From positions 3,068,685-3,132,684 of the forward strand of contig NZ_AP023086.1 in the NCBI RefSeq assembly GCF_021655555.1: a DNA stretch of 64,000 bases. The letters are read 5' to 3'. Both the position numbers and the translations under genes were made by a program. Of this stretch, positions 51,886-60,469 are shown piece by piece (positions within the stretch are counted from its first letter, which is position 1; every line of letters starts with the position of its first letter). The stretch is from Marinagarivorans cellulosilyticus (GTDB taxonomy: Bacteria; Pseudomonadota; Gammaproteobacteria; Pseudomonadales; Cellvibrionaceae). The notes under the pieces are model-generated. The model was not told where the DNA came from, did not search any database, and saw nothing but the letters and a program-made list of their open reading frames with translations.

Positions 51886-52350
51886 GGTAGTCCTTTTTAA
51901 GTTTGTGGCTGCGTTTTTGCGGTATTGCGATGGTGTGTGCAAGTTAGCAGAAGTGGAGTGGTTTGGGGAGAGCGGGTGGGGTGTAATGTTGGGTAATGTT
52001 TTATGTGTGTGGGATGGGCTAAGGTTAACGGGTTTTTTATGTGTGTAGAGCGGGGCGCTGGCTTCTGAGTGTTTAGTTTTACCTGTAAGGCGATAAACGT
52101 GGGGTTGGAGTACAGAGCGACGCAAGCTGGGGCTAAGTAAGCACCGCCTTGCTGCTGGGAGGCGAGTGTTCCAAGTCCCTATGGTGGAAGGCGGTGGCGT
52201 AAATGCCTATATGTGGATGCGGGTTTAATGCTGGGATATGGCTATATTTAGGCATTTAGGTATAGTTGTAGACACAAAGGTTTATATGTAGACATATTTC
52301 TATATGTGACCATGATGGTGAATATAATGTTAGCGACACAAGGTACTCAG
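51886..52350. other. Intergenic region with G/T-rich sequence and short repeats
   Basis: A 465-base stretch with unusual composition: a G- and T-rich part at about 51940-52060, then a 9-bp inverted repeat AAATGCCTA (52201-52209) / TAGGCATTT (52249-52257), and three copies of a TATATGTRGA-like decamer at 52208-52217, 52283-52292 and 52301-52310. It lies at the border of the foreign-looking hydrolase-transposase segment. No gene seen. Confidence 0.45.
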
Positions 52351-53103
52351 ATGCACGAACAGGAAGTCAAAATTCAATCGGGGGAAATTACACTGACAGG
52401 AACATTTTGTGCCCCCAATGCAAATGGCGAGTTCCCTGCGGTTCTGATGGTACACGGTAGTGGACCATTGGACCGTGATGGAAACATGAAGGGACAGAAT
52501 CTCAACATATTCAGTCAACTGGCCCATGCATTCGCCAATCGCGGTATCGCCAGCCTCAGGTATGACAAGCGCGGATGTGGCGACAGTTCTGGAAACTTCA
52601 TGACTACCGGATATTCTGACCTTGTGCAGGATGCAGAGAAATGCCTGGATGCTTTAGCAGAGTCAAAGACTGTTTCCGACAACCACCTATACATTCTCGG
52701 ACATAGTGAAGGCTGTAGTATTGCTCCGCAAATTTCCGAGAGGCGCGCATCGGTCTCAGGGCTGGTTCTGCTATGTCCGTCCATTGAACGGGTCGAGACC
52801 TTACTAGTCAGACAGGCACTACAACTTGAGAAGGAGATAGATTCATTGCCGGGAATGTCCGGTTATCTTTACCGGACTTTATTCAAGATTATGGGGAGGC
52901 CTTTCCGTACACAGAAAAGACTAATACGTAAAGTCCGGGAAAGTGATTTACCTGTTGTTCGCCATGGAGTAACTCGACAACCTGCAAAGTGGTTGCGAGA
53001 AATACTGGAGATGGAAACGGAAAGGGTATTTACTTCAACGCACACGCCGATGTTATTAGTGGCCGGAGAGAAGGACCTGCAGAGTGATCCTAAAGAAAGA
53101 TAG
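52351..53103 (+). CDS. Alpha/beta hydrolase, 3' end truncated by a transposon end
   Basis: A 250-residue fragment of a soluble alpha/beta hydrolase. It has LMVHGSGPLDRDGN (oxyanion region), RYDKRGCGDSSGNF, the nucleophile in LGHSEGCSIAP and the acid-strand region LLVAGEKDLQSDP, but ends four residues later, before the catalytic His strand. The stop TAG (53101-53103) overlaps the inverted-repeat end of the transposase element (53102), so the element supplied the stop and the original C-terminus is missing. The protein is probably inactive. ATG 52351 with AAGG upstream is preferred over GTG 52306 or ATG 52312. Codon choice (for example many AGG, CTC, GGA, ACC) differs from the neighbours, suggesting transfer. 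Confidence 0.75.
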   Translation: MHEQEVKIQSGEITLTGTFCAPNANGEFPAVLMVHGSGPLDRDGNMKGQNLNIFSQLAHAFANRGIASLRYDKRGCGDSSGNFMTTGYSDLVQDAEKCLDALAESKTVSDNHLYILGHSEGCSIAPQISERRASVSGLVLLCPSIERVETLLVRQALQLEKEIDSLPGMSGYLYRTLFKIMGRPFRTQKRLIRKVRESDLPVVRHGVTRQPAKWLREILEMETERVFTSTHTPMLLVAGEKDLQSDPKER

Positions 53104-53132
53104 GACATCCAAAACCCGATAAACGGTAATGC

Positions 53133-53193
53133 AAAAAACTCGGTGATTGGCTATACCTAAATGACTAGGTAGTGTTTATCACTGAGGTTTTTT
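53133..53193. repeat. Subterminal hairpin upstream of the transposase gene
   Basis: An imperfect long stem: AAAAAACTCGGTGAT (53133-53147) with ATCACTGAGGTTTTTT (53178-53193), enclosing a perfect TACCTA-N6-TAGGTA stem. It ends at the transposase ATG (53194). It could be the recognition structure of the transposase and could also block its ribosome site. Confidence 0.6.
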
Positions 53194-54228
53194 ATGACTC
53201 AAGCGCGTAGAACATTGATCTCTTTAGATCAAACCAGCTGGTTCCATATTTGCTCACGTTGTATTAAACGCTCATTTCTCATGGGCGAAGATAAATATAG
53301 CGGTAAAAACTATGAACATCGTCGCGAATGGATATCGGATAAACTTGCTGAACTTGGGGATATATTTGCGTTAGACATCGCAGCATACGCAGTATTGTCA
53401 AATCACTATCATTTGGTACTGCATATTGATGCGGAAAAAGCAGCAGGGTGGAGTGATAAAACGGTTATTCGGCGTTGGATGATGTTATTCAAAGGGAATG
53501 AATTAGCCCTTAAAGTGTTAAAAAATCAGCCTATCAATAAAGCGGAGCAATATCTTGTCGATGACCTTGTTGCTGAGTGGCGTAAACGTTTGAGTAGCAT
53601 TAGCTGGTTTATGCGTTGTTTAAATGAACATATCGCACGACTCGCAAACGCAGAAGATAAATGCACTGGCCGTTTTTGGGAGGGCCGCTTTAAAAGCCAG
53701 GCTTTACTCGACGAGCAGGCGATTATTACCTGCATGGCATATGTCGATTTAAACCCTGTGCGCGCCGGCATGGCGGAGCTGCCAGAAACCAGCGATTTTA
53801 CGGCCATTCAACAACGCATTCAGTCTTTGAATAAACCTGCTAAAAAAGCTAAAGACAAAAAGTCCATTAGGCTGGCCAATTTCTGTAAACCGCCTAAAAA
53901 GAATCACCTTCCCACTGCCGATTCTGTAGACCAAGGGCAGCGTTCTACAGGTGTTATTCCCTTTTACTGGCGCGATTATCTTGAGCTCATCGACTGGACG
54001 GGGCGAGCTATTCTACCCAATAAGAGCGGCGCCATCGCACTTGCATCGCCTAAAATATTACAGCGTCTAGAAATTGGCGTGGATGACTGGCTAGAACATA
54101 TGCCCCGCATCGAAACCGATTTTCACCACTGCATTGGCCGTGGCGATGCGATACGCCCCTGCGCCGAAAAGCTTGATCAATGCTGGGTTAAAGGATTAGG
54201 TGCCGCTCGGCGATTGTTTGGTTGTTAG
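53194..54228 (+). CDS. REP-associated tyrosine transposase-like protein (Y1 transposase, long form)
   Basis: A 344-residue HUH nuclease of the TnpA-REP/IS200 type. The metal-binding HUH motif is H71-Y72-H73 in SNHYHLVLH and the probable nucleophile is Y183 in MAYVDLNPVRAGM; GRFWEGRFKSQALLD (about 159-173) is a RAYT signature. Such enzymes cut and join single-stranded DNA at hairpins. Compared with classic RAYTs (about 150-230 residues) it has a basic linker (about 205-240) and a C-terminal extension (about 250-344) of unknown role, which is common in marine gammaproteobacterial relatives. No strong ribosome site precedes the ATG, and the upstream hairpin reaches it, so expression is probably low. 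Confidence 0.87.
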   Translation: MTQARRTLISLDQTSWFHICSRCIKRSFLMGEDKYSGKNYEHRREWISDKLAELGDIFALDIAAYAVLSNHYHLVLHIDAEKAAGWSDKTVIRRWMMLFKGNELALKVLKNQPINKAEQYLVDDLVAEWRKRLSSISWFMRCLNEHIARLANAEDKCTGRFWEGRFKSQALLDEQAIITCMAYVDLNPVRAGMAELPETSDFTAIQQRIQSLNKPAKKAKDKKSIRLANFCKPPKKNHLPTADSVDQGQRSTGVIPFYWRDYLELIDWTGRAILPNKSGAIALASPKILQRLEIGVDDWLEHMPRIETDFHHCIGRGDAIRPCAEKLDQCWVKGLGAARRLFGC

Positions 54229-54427
54229 AAGCTACTCCGTTGTACCGATACCATAGCCCATTATGTTGGTGGATTCATATTTGATGTCTAATAAGCATCA
54301 CTTCACGCAAAACCACCTCTTTTTCGAAAAAATTGTATAATTACGAATTCGTGACATCTACAGTTTGATGGTTTTCGTAGGTGGGTATTAGGTTTGAAAT
54401 TAATTAGTTTTGGATGTCCTGTAAATA

Positions 54428-54895
54428 ATGAAAACTATTGAGTACGTTGATCTTCAATACCTTAATCGCGTTGAGCTTTTGAGTATTCTGAACAAACAGA
54501 AGGTCCGGGATCACCTGGTTACGCATGACGAATTTGACGAAACCTTATTGGATGAATGGATTAAGGGTAAAGTTAAAGTAAATCAAGCTTACGGATGCAG
54601 AGTTAGAGGGATCAAGGTAGATGGCGCGGCGGCAGGTTGGTGTGGTATTCAGTTCGAAAACGGCTCTTATGAACTGGCTATAGTATTGGATCCTAAATAT
54701 TGGGGTGTGGGCTTAGGAGTATTCAAGGAGATGATGCGGTGGGCGTCCGAACTGGATCATAGTGAGGTGGTTCTGCATTTATTCAATACTCGGCCTGAGT
54801 ACAGGTTTCTTATTAAAATGGCCGATCGGGTGTATGAAAGCACAATTTTTGGGCAAAAGTACGCCAGTTATGTGCTCAAGGTGCCTGGAGCCTAA
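54428..54895 (+). CDS. GNAT family N-acetyltransferase
   Basis: A 155-residue soluble protein with the GNAT fold. AAGWCGIQF is the central strand region, ELAIVLDPKYWGVGLGVFKEMMRWA is the acetyl-CoA pyrophosphate-binding loop and following helix (positions about 80-105), and EVVLHLFNTRPEYRFLIKMAD the next strand-helix pair. The substrate is unknown. Its ATG starts only seven bases after the right inverted repeat of the transposase unit, and no good ribosome site is seen, so its original promoter may have been displaced and it may now depend on the element. Composition resembles the truncated hydrolase on the other side. Confidence 0.75.
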   Translation: MKTIEYVDLQYLNRVELLSILNKQKVRDHLVTHDEFDETLLDEWIKGKVKVNQAYGCRVRGIKVDGAAAGWCGIQFENGSYELAIVLDPKYWGVGLGVFKEMMRWASELDHSEVVLHLFNTRPEYRFLIKMADRVYESTIFGQKYASYVLKVPGA

Positions 54896-55376
54896 GCAAG
54901 GTAATCACCCGAGCTAATTTAGCTCCGGCTGCGCCTCCACAAAATTCGCCGCAATAATCGAGGGCAGGCACGATCAGGAATAGCTGGTGAAATAATCCAG
55001 TAAGTAATCCAGGAAAGGCACACTAAAAAAGATAACAACGCAAACCCTTATTGATTTTCTGCGGATTTGGTCAATATAGTGCTAGCGTCTCGCATGGGTA
55101 ATTACTGGCGCTAATAATCCAAGGTTAATAACTTGCGGTTATTTATTGGTGCAGTGATAATTGTTGGTGCGGCGGAATGTCATTTTTGCTTGGCTTAAGC
55201 GGCGCGCTTCGGTTTTTGTCGGCTATTAGACGATAAAGCGATGTGGAGGGGATTCATTAATGCCGCAGCCGCAAGGGGCGTAGAGGCGGCGGGTAGTATT
55301 GTTCAAAGTGTTGCGCTTGCGAGAGCCAAGCATAGCGACCAGAACTTTTGTAAAAATTTAATAAGAAGGATTAAAA
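54896..55376. other. Intergenic region after the GNAT gene
   Basis: A 481-base stretch with no supported gene. It has several loosely repeated AATAATC(C/G)AGG-like words between about 54950 and 55130. The last 20 bases carry the ribosome site AGAAGGA of the next small gene. No tRNA, attachment site or strong hairpin recognised. Confidence 0.35.
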
Positions 55377-55649
55377 ATGAAGCGTAAGGAAAGAAAGTTG
55401 ATTTTTCGGATTATCAATGCGATATCTTCGCTGGTTCTGCTCTTTTCGTGTGTCTATCTGTATTTTTGGGGTTTTAGTGTGGCGGTTGTTGCTGGGGCTG
55501 TAGTGGCGTTGTGTTGTGTCGCGGCACCTGTTGCGCTGGCGGGCGAGGGCGCGATTGAAGCCATAGTTGGTGTACTCGAGGCGCTCTGCCATGCTTTAGT
55601 TGATGCAGTAGTGGGTATTTTTGAGGCTATAGGTAATATATTCAATTAG
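55377..55649 (+). CDS. Small Ala/Val-rich membrane protein of unknown function
   Basis: A 90-residue protein with a basic N-terminus (MKRKERKLIFR), two adjoining hydrophobic segments (about 12-31 and 33-55) and a C-terminal amphipathic, Ala/Val/Ile-rich helix with regularly spaced Glu (EGAIEAIVGVLEALCH) ending IGNIFN. The ribosome site AAGGA is placed well before ATG 55377. I do not recognise the family. The pattern of a membrane hairpin plus amphipathic helix would suit a membrane-active peptide, a small envelope protein or a regulator of the adjacent serine hydrolase, whose gene starts 60 bases downstream on the same strand. Confidence 0.6.
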   Translation: MKRKERKLIFRIINAISSLVLLFSCVYLYFWGFSVAVVAGAVVALCCVAAPVALAGEGAIEAIVGVLEALCHALVDAVVGIFEAIGNIFN

Positions 55650-55709
55650 AGGCTCTTTAATAATCTAGCGAACTTTTCTGCTTAAAATAATTGTAATAGG
55701 TGGGGTGTA

Positions 55710-57170
55710 ATGCGTTTTTTGTTGGTGGTGCTTTTTGTATGGAGTAGTTCTTGCTTTTCGCAGGAAGGTTATACGGATGTGGCGGTATTATCTAATGGGC
55801 CTGCTAGCTACCATGTAACCCCTTTGTTAGAGGCGGTTAATTCTGCTGATGTTGCTAAATTAGAAAGCTTTATCGCCGCTAGTTTTGCACCAGAATTTTT
55901 ACAGCAGTTTCCAATGGCTATGCATTTGGAGTTTTTACAAGAAGCCCATGCCGTTAATGGTAAGTTACGTTTTGGCTTTGAGCGTAAATATCACAATCCC
56001 GGTACGCCGAACGAGTTGGTTGTATTGATTCAGTCTGAAAAAACGGAATTGTGGAGCGCTTTGGCCATTTATTATTCGTCAGAAAAGCCGCATAAAATTA
56101 GCGGGCTTGATATGTGGGATGCATCCCTAGCAGAAGAAAGTACGCTAATCACAATGCCAGAGGCGGTTAGTAAGCTTGATGCTTATGTTAAGCGCGTGGC
56201 TAAGCGTGAGGTTTTTTCTGGCAGTGTGCTGGTCGGCAAGGGCGACAAAGTGTTGTATAGCCATGCAGAAGGTCTGGCCAGTAAGCGTTTTAATGTGCCG
56301 AATAATGTGCAAACAAAGTTTAACCTTGGCTCTATGAATAAAATGTTTACAGCGATTGCCGTTATGCAATTGGTTGAGGCCGGTAAGCTTTCTTTAAGCG
56401 ATAAATTAAGCCAATACGCTGACGAAAGTTGGCTGCCTAAAGCGGTGAGCCGCAAAATTGAAATTCGTCACTTGCTTACGCATTCTTCAGGCTTGGGGAG
56501 TTATTTTAACCAGGCCTTTATGGCAACATCTAAAAACCGCTTACGCACTTTACAAGATTACAAGCCGCTTATTGTTGGAGAAAAACTCCAATTTGAGCCC
56601 GGTAGTGATAATGCTTATAGCAATACAGGCATGCTTATGTTGGGTGTGGTGATCGAGTCGGTAACTGGCCAAGATTATTTTAGCTATATTCGAGAGCATA
56701 TTTATAAGCCCGCAGGTATGGTCAGTTCTGGCAGCTTTGAGATGGATCAGCCGGTGCCTAATTTGGCTATTGGTTATACCGCTAATGCGAAAAATGATAC
56801 CGGTTGGGTTAATAATCTATATACCCATGCGCTTAAGGGTGGGCCGGCTGGCGGTGGTTTTTCTACGGTTGAAGATTTACACCGTTTTGCACAAGCGCTT
56901 GTAAACTTTAAATTACTGGGCAAAAAATTTACCGAGGAGCTTTATTCCCCAAGGCCTAATTTACATTCGCCGGAATACGGTTATGGCTTTAGTGTAGGCG
57001 GAACACCCGATAACCGTATAGTTGGCCATAATGGTGGTTTTTTGGGGGTAAGTTCTAACCTTGATATTTATTTGGATCAAGGCTATGCCAGTGTTGTTTT
57101 ATCTAACTATAGCCATGGCTCTAGGGCTGTTGAGCGAAAAATTCGGCAACTATTAGCGCGTATTAAGTAA
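55710..57170 (+). CDS. Secreted class C beta-lactamase-like serine hydrolase
   Basis: A 486-residue exported protein of the beta-lactamase/penicillin-binding-protein-like family (AmpC, EstB, D-aminopeptidase fold). A signal peptide ends near SSCFSQ. An extra N-terminal domain of about 130 residues (25-145) precedes the serine hydrolase domain. The catalytic S-x-x-K is S208-M-N-K211, the Y-x-N is Y303-S-N305 and HNGG near residue 450 takes the place of KTG. Substrates of such proteins range from esters to D-amino peptides; clinical beta-lactamase activity is not implied. GTAGGTGGGG is the ribosome-site region before ATG 55710. Confidence 0.88.
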   Translation: MRFLLVVLFVWSSSCFSQEGYTDVAVLSNGPASYHVTPLLEAVNSADVAKLESFIAASFAPEFLQQFPMAMHLEFLQEAHAVNGKLRFGFERKYHNPGTPNELVVLIQSEKTELWSALAIYYSSEKPHKISGLDMWDASLAEESTLITMPEAVSKLDAYVKRVAKREVFSGSVLVGKGDKVLYSHAEGLASKRFNVPNNVQTKFNLGSMNKMFTAIAVMQLVEAGKLSLSDKLSQYADESWLPKAVSRKIEIRHLLTHSSGLGSYFNQAFMATSKNRLRTLQDYKPLIVGEKLQFEPGSDNAYSNTGMLMLGVVIESVTGQDYFSYIREHIYKPAGMVSSGSFEMDQPVPNLAIGYTANAKNDTGWVNNLYTHALKGGPAGGGFSTVEDLHRFAQALVNFKLLGKKFTEELYSPRPNLHSPEYGYGFSVGGTPDNRIVGHNGGFLGVSSNLDIYLDQGYASVVLSNYSHGSRAVERKIRQLLARIK

Positions 57171-57255
57171 CCCGTATGTTGCCGTAATATCCTATTTGTG
57201 GGCTAATACGGCAGGGCTATTAAGGTAATGGCTAGGGATGGGTAAGAGGTGGCAC

Positions 57256-58854
57256 TTAAGCCTGAAATTGCTTAACGCTATGCTCTAAACCTGCCGCTAG
57301 TTTATTAAGCTGCGTGCTAATGGCTTGGATTTTTTGAACCGATGCCACATTGTCTTGTGATGTTTGATCTATTAGTGTGATGTTGCGGTTTATTTCTGCG
57401 CTAACTTGCGATTGCTCTTCTGTGGCGGCGGCTGTTTGTAGTGTCATGTTCCCAATGCTATCCATTACATCGCTAACGCCGGCCAGTTTAGAGCTGGTGG
57501 ATTGAGTCAGTGTGACGGTGTTTTTTAATTGGTTGCAGCCGCCTGCAATGGCGGTAAATACGCTTTCGATCTGATCGTGTAAGCGGGTCACAATTTCATG
57601 GATGTCGTTAGTAGAGGATTGAGTTCTGCTGGCTAAAGTGCGTACCTCGTCGGCCACAACGGCAAAGCCTCTGCCTTGTTCGCCAGCGCGCGCCGCTTCA
57701 ATGGCTGCATTTAAAGCTAGAAGGTTGGTTTGCTCGGCGATGCTTCTAATGGTTTCTACCACCGAGGTGATTTCGCTAGAATTTTGCTTGAGTGAGTCGG
57801 CGGTGCTAAATGTATCGCTAAAGTCGTTGGATAGGGTGTTGATGTTCGATGCCGTTGCTTGAACATCTGCAATACTGGTTTTTACCGCCCCGGTTGTTTC
57901 TACGGTCAGGTCGGAGGTGCGGGTGGCAATGCCGGCAACCTCTTGAGTTGCTGTAGCGCTTTGGTGAAACGAGACCGCAAGCGAGCCTAATGCTTTACCT
58001 TGGTCTTCTGTGCAGTGGTTTACGGATTCAATGATGCTATTTAGTTCTTGCGACTGTGCGCGCAGCGAAGCAATTTCGTCGTGAATATTGCTAATCATTT
58101 TCCCTAGTGTTTCTAAGGTGCCGTTAAAGTTTTTGCATAAAGCGCCTACTTCGTCTGCCGATGTTATCGCGATGCGCTGGCTTAAATCACCACCGCCAGA
58201 ATTAATTTCTTGTAGGCGGTTGGTAACGCCCATTATGCGTTCGCTGATGGACTTGGGGCTAAAATAGCTAATGCATGCAAGGTATAAAACTGTAAGCACT
58301 GCCAAAATATTCATTAGAGTTGTAAGCTTGGCCGATTGCGCTTCGCTGGCCTGACGTAGGCTGCTTGCCCTGCTTAATGCGGCTTCTCCGGCTTTATCAT
58401 ACACTGTGCGCAGGGCTTGAAAGCTGTTGTCAGACTTTTCGAAGTCAGCGGTATTTAAGCTGTTTAAAACATTAAGGCTTTCTTGGTGCCATTGGCTATA
58501 AAGTGCTTCAAAGTTATTAATGGTGCTTTGCACGATAGGGGCATTTGGTAACAGCTCGGCAAAGCTGCGCATTCGATCTTTTGCCTGCAAGCTGTTTTCC
58601 ATAAATGTGGCTTTATGTTGTGCTTGCTCGCTGGGGCTAAGCAGTGCGGCCAATATGGCTAGGCGCGCTTGGTATAAGTCTCTGTCGGCGTTGAGAATAT
58701 GCGATATGGCTGGTACAAATTGTTCCGCCATGGCGGCCGATTGCCGTTTTAGCAGGGTAGATTGGTAATAGCTCACAGCTGCGAAAGCGATAACTGCAAT
58801 ACAAGCAATAATTAAAGGAATTGATAACTTCCGTCTTATGCTCCAATTTTTCAT
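57256..58854 (-). CDS. Methyl-accepting chemotaxis protein
   Basis: A 532-residue inner-membrane chemoreceptor. A membrane helix at about 10-30, a four-helix-bundle periplasmic sensor (about 35-185), a second membrane helix (about 188-206), a HAMP region with RLQEINSGGGDLSQRI, and a signalling coiled coil whose hairpin tip EAARAGEQGRGFAVVADEVR is intact. No C-terminal CheR-binding pentapeptide. The ligand is unknown. GGAGAGG is the ribosome site. A 17-base palindrome (58870-58886) lies 16 bases upstream of the start. Confidence 0.93.
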   Translation of the reverse strand: MKNWSIRRKLSIPLIIACIAVIAFAAVSYYQSTLLKRQSAAMAEQFVPAISHILNADRDLYQARLAILAALLSPSEQAQHKATFMENSLQAKDRMRSFAELLPNAPIVQSTINNFEALYSQWHQESLNVLNSLNTADFEKSDNSFQALRTVYDKAGEAALSRASSLRQASEAQSAKLTTLMNILAVLTVLYLACISYFSPKSISERIMGVTNRLQEINSGGGDLSQRIAITSADEVGALCKNFNGTLETLGKMISNIHDEIASLRAQSQELNSIIESVNHCTEDQGKALGSLAVSFHQSATATQEVAGIATRTSDLTVETTGAVKTSIADVQATASNINTLSNDFSDTFSTADSLKQNSSEITSVVETIRSIAEQTNLLALNAAIEAARAGEQGRGFAVVADEVRTLASRTQSSTNDIHEIVTRLHDQIESVFTAIAGGCNQLKNTVTLTQSTSSKLAGVSDVMDSIGNMTLQTAAATEEQSQVSAEINRNITLIDQTSQDNVASVQKIQAISTQLNKLAAGLEHSVKQFQA

Positions 58855-58869
58855 CCCAATCCTCTCCAG

Positions 58870-58886
58870 TCGATAGTAACTATCGA
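58870..58886. promoter_or_regulatory. Palindrome directly upstream of the chemoreceptor gene
   Basis: TCGATAGTAACTATCGA, perfect 8-base arms around one A, 16 bases before the start codon at 58854. It could be an operator or a 5'-leader hairpin next to the ribosome site. The neighbouring 290 bases between the two minus-strand genes have no coding frame. Confidence 0.35.
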
Positions 58887-59141
58887 GACTAATATTCTAC
58901 AAGTGTAGTCAGCGAATAGGGGTATGGCCAATCAGCGAAAATTTGGCGCTACTCGTTAGCATTGTTGTTTTAGAAGGGCGTAACTAGTGGTACGTAAAAG
59001 GCTGCTTACCAGGGATGATTTACGCGATAGTGCTGAGCCGATTAAAGCAGGAGTTTGACGATAATAGTGTTTAGCATGATGGGGCGGCCTGCCTTACCTT
59101 TATCGTTAGCGTACGCTAGGTCTATCTGGCGAGCTTCTTTG

Positions 59142-60338
59142 CTATTGCTGAGGACGTGTTGAGTTAAACGCTCTAATCCTTTCGTCGGCATTAGCGCGAA
59201 TATTCATATGGAATAGCGGAAGATCTAAGCCGTGATAGGATTTGTCGGGCAGCTTGCCGAGTTTCTCATAGTCGGTGCCCGATTGATCAGCAACATACAA
59301 AAATCCCTCTCGGCATTGTGCCCAGCTGTAGCCAACCATTGGCGCTGAAAGTGCATTGAATGTCACGCCTTCGGAGGCGTCGTCACCGACCAGTTTCATC
59401 GTATAACTACCGGTGATGGGAACGGACCCCAAATTTAAGCGTGCACTCGCTTTTTTCTGATTGTATTCCCAGCTTAGTGGATTTACGCAAATAGACTGTT
59501 CTGGGCTGCTGAAGAGTTTTTGTTTGCCATTTTCACCGTAGGTGTCCCAGTGAACGATACACCCTGTGTCACCGGCTTGTTGGCATACAGAGAAATGCTT
59601 GAGTGAGGCTACATAAGCTGGGCTTAGTGATACTGGCCCGCTGCCAATTAAGTAGGCCGCCACAATACGCCGTGATATCGCAGCGTCGTTATCAATATCG
59701 CTTAGCAGCCGCATTGCGAGGTGGGTGCCTTGGCTGTGGCTAACAATAATAATGGGCCGCTCATTATTATACGCTGCAATAAAGTGGCTAAAAGCGCGAT
59801 GAATATCGCGGTACACGGCATCTAAAATTTCATCTCTTTGATTTGGGCTTAAGGCCATATAGGTAAACATTGAAGTTTCGCGGAAATGCGGGGCATAAAT
59901 GTTACAGCAGCTATTAAAAATGCTCGCTTCGTTCGCTAGCGAAAATCGACTGTTGTCCGCTGTGGCGCTATGGGCACTAAGCGGTGATGTCCATGCTTGG
60001 TTGTTAAGGTAACCTGTGCCGTGGATATAAAAAACATCGGTGGTAGCACTACCATCGTTTGCTAGAATATTAACGCCTTGCGGCAATAAATCGGCTTCGT
60101 CGATTCGCTCGGGTAGGGAAAGCCAACTGGCGGGCCGAGAGTAATCCGGTGGCGGCGCCATGGTAGAAGCATCAAAAGGTTGTTTAGGTTGCAACAATTG
60201 AGAGACAGCAAAAACTAACAATTTTTGATCTTTACCTGTTGTTTTTAAATAAGCATACGCGCCTGCTGAGGTGATAAATAAAATGACGAGAAAAAGGGCA
60301 ATAGTTTTTAGGGCTTTCACAGGCGCATACCGTTGCAA
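59142..60338 (-). CDS. DUF3089 alpha/beta-hydrolase-like membrane-anchored protein
   Basis: A 398-residue protein with an N-terminal membrane anchor (about 11-31). The DUF3089 domain covers about 85-390: DVFYIHGTGYL at the oxyanion region, NSCCNIYAPHFRE, and the nucleophile motif VSHSQGTHLAMRLL. PLSWEYNQ and VADQSGTDYEKL are further conserved stretches. The family is an alpha/beta hydrolase relative with little experimental work. Its substrate is unknown. It stands alone between the chemoreceptor and the interrupted tag gene. Confidence 0.85.
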   Translation of the reverse strand: MQRYAPVKALKTIALFLVILFITSAGAYAYLKTTGKDQKLLVFAVSQLLQPKQPFDASTMAPPPDYSRPASWLSLPERIDEADLLPQGVNILANDGSATTDVFYIHGTGYLNNQAWTSPLSAHSATADNSRFSLANEASIFNSCCNIYAPHFRETSMFTYMALSPNQRDEILDAVYRDIHRAFSHFIAAYNNERPIIIVSHSQGTHLAMRLLSDIDNDAAISRRIVAAYLIGSGPVSLSPAYVASLKHFSVCQQAGDTGCIVHWDTYGENGKQKLFSSPEQSICVNPLSWEYNQKKASARLNLGSVPITGSYTMKLVGDDASEGVTFNALSAPMVGYSWAQCREGFLYVADQSGTDYEKLGKLPDKSYHGLDLPLFHMNIRANADERIRAFNSTRPQQ

Positions 60339-60469
60339 TCGATTCGTGTGGTTAATGGGCTCTAAAACTATTTTTTCAAGATGGCCATGCCGTTGGTTTA
60401 ACGTTAGGCGATATCTTGGGGCTCGAGCTCTCGTGGAGGCTGGCGCGAGATCAACGGTTTTTCTTCGGC

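Larger units (their letters stand above)
53102..54420 (+). mobile_element. RAYT/IS200-like transposase unit bounded by 14-bp inverted repeats
   Basis: AGGACATCCAAAAC at 53102-53115 and GTTTTGGATGTCCT at 54407-54420 are perfect inverted repeats enclosing 1319 bases with a single transposase gene. Inside the left end, a hairpin at 53133-53193 has an outer arm pair (AAAAAACTCGGTGAT against ATCACTGAGGTTTTTT) and an inner TACCTA (53154-53159)/TAGGTA (53166-53171) pair, as expected of single-strand transposons. Inside the right end 180 non-coding bases include the palindromes TTTTTCGAAAAA and ACGAATTCGT. No target-site duplication is clear. Perfect terminal repeats are unusual for this enzyme class. 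Confidence 0.65.

Noticed and set aside
52306..52350. Upstream starts (GTG 52306, ATG 52312) for the truncated hydrolase
   Set aside because: ATG 52351 has AAGG at good spacing and family-like residues begin just after it.
60403..60409. Integron attC-like core GTTAGGC
   Set aside because: No matching RYYYAAC partner at the right distance and no integrase or cassette array nearby.
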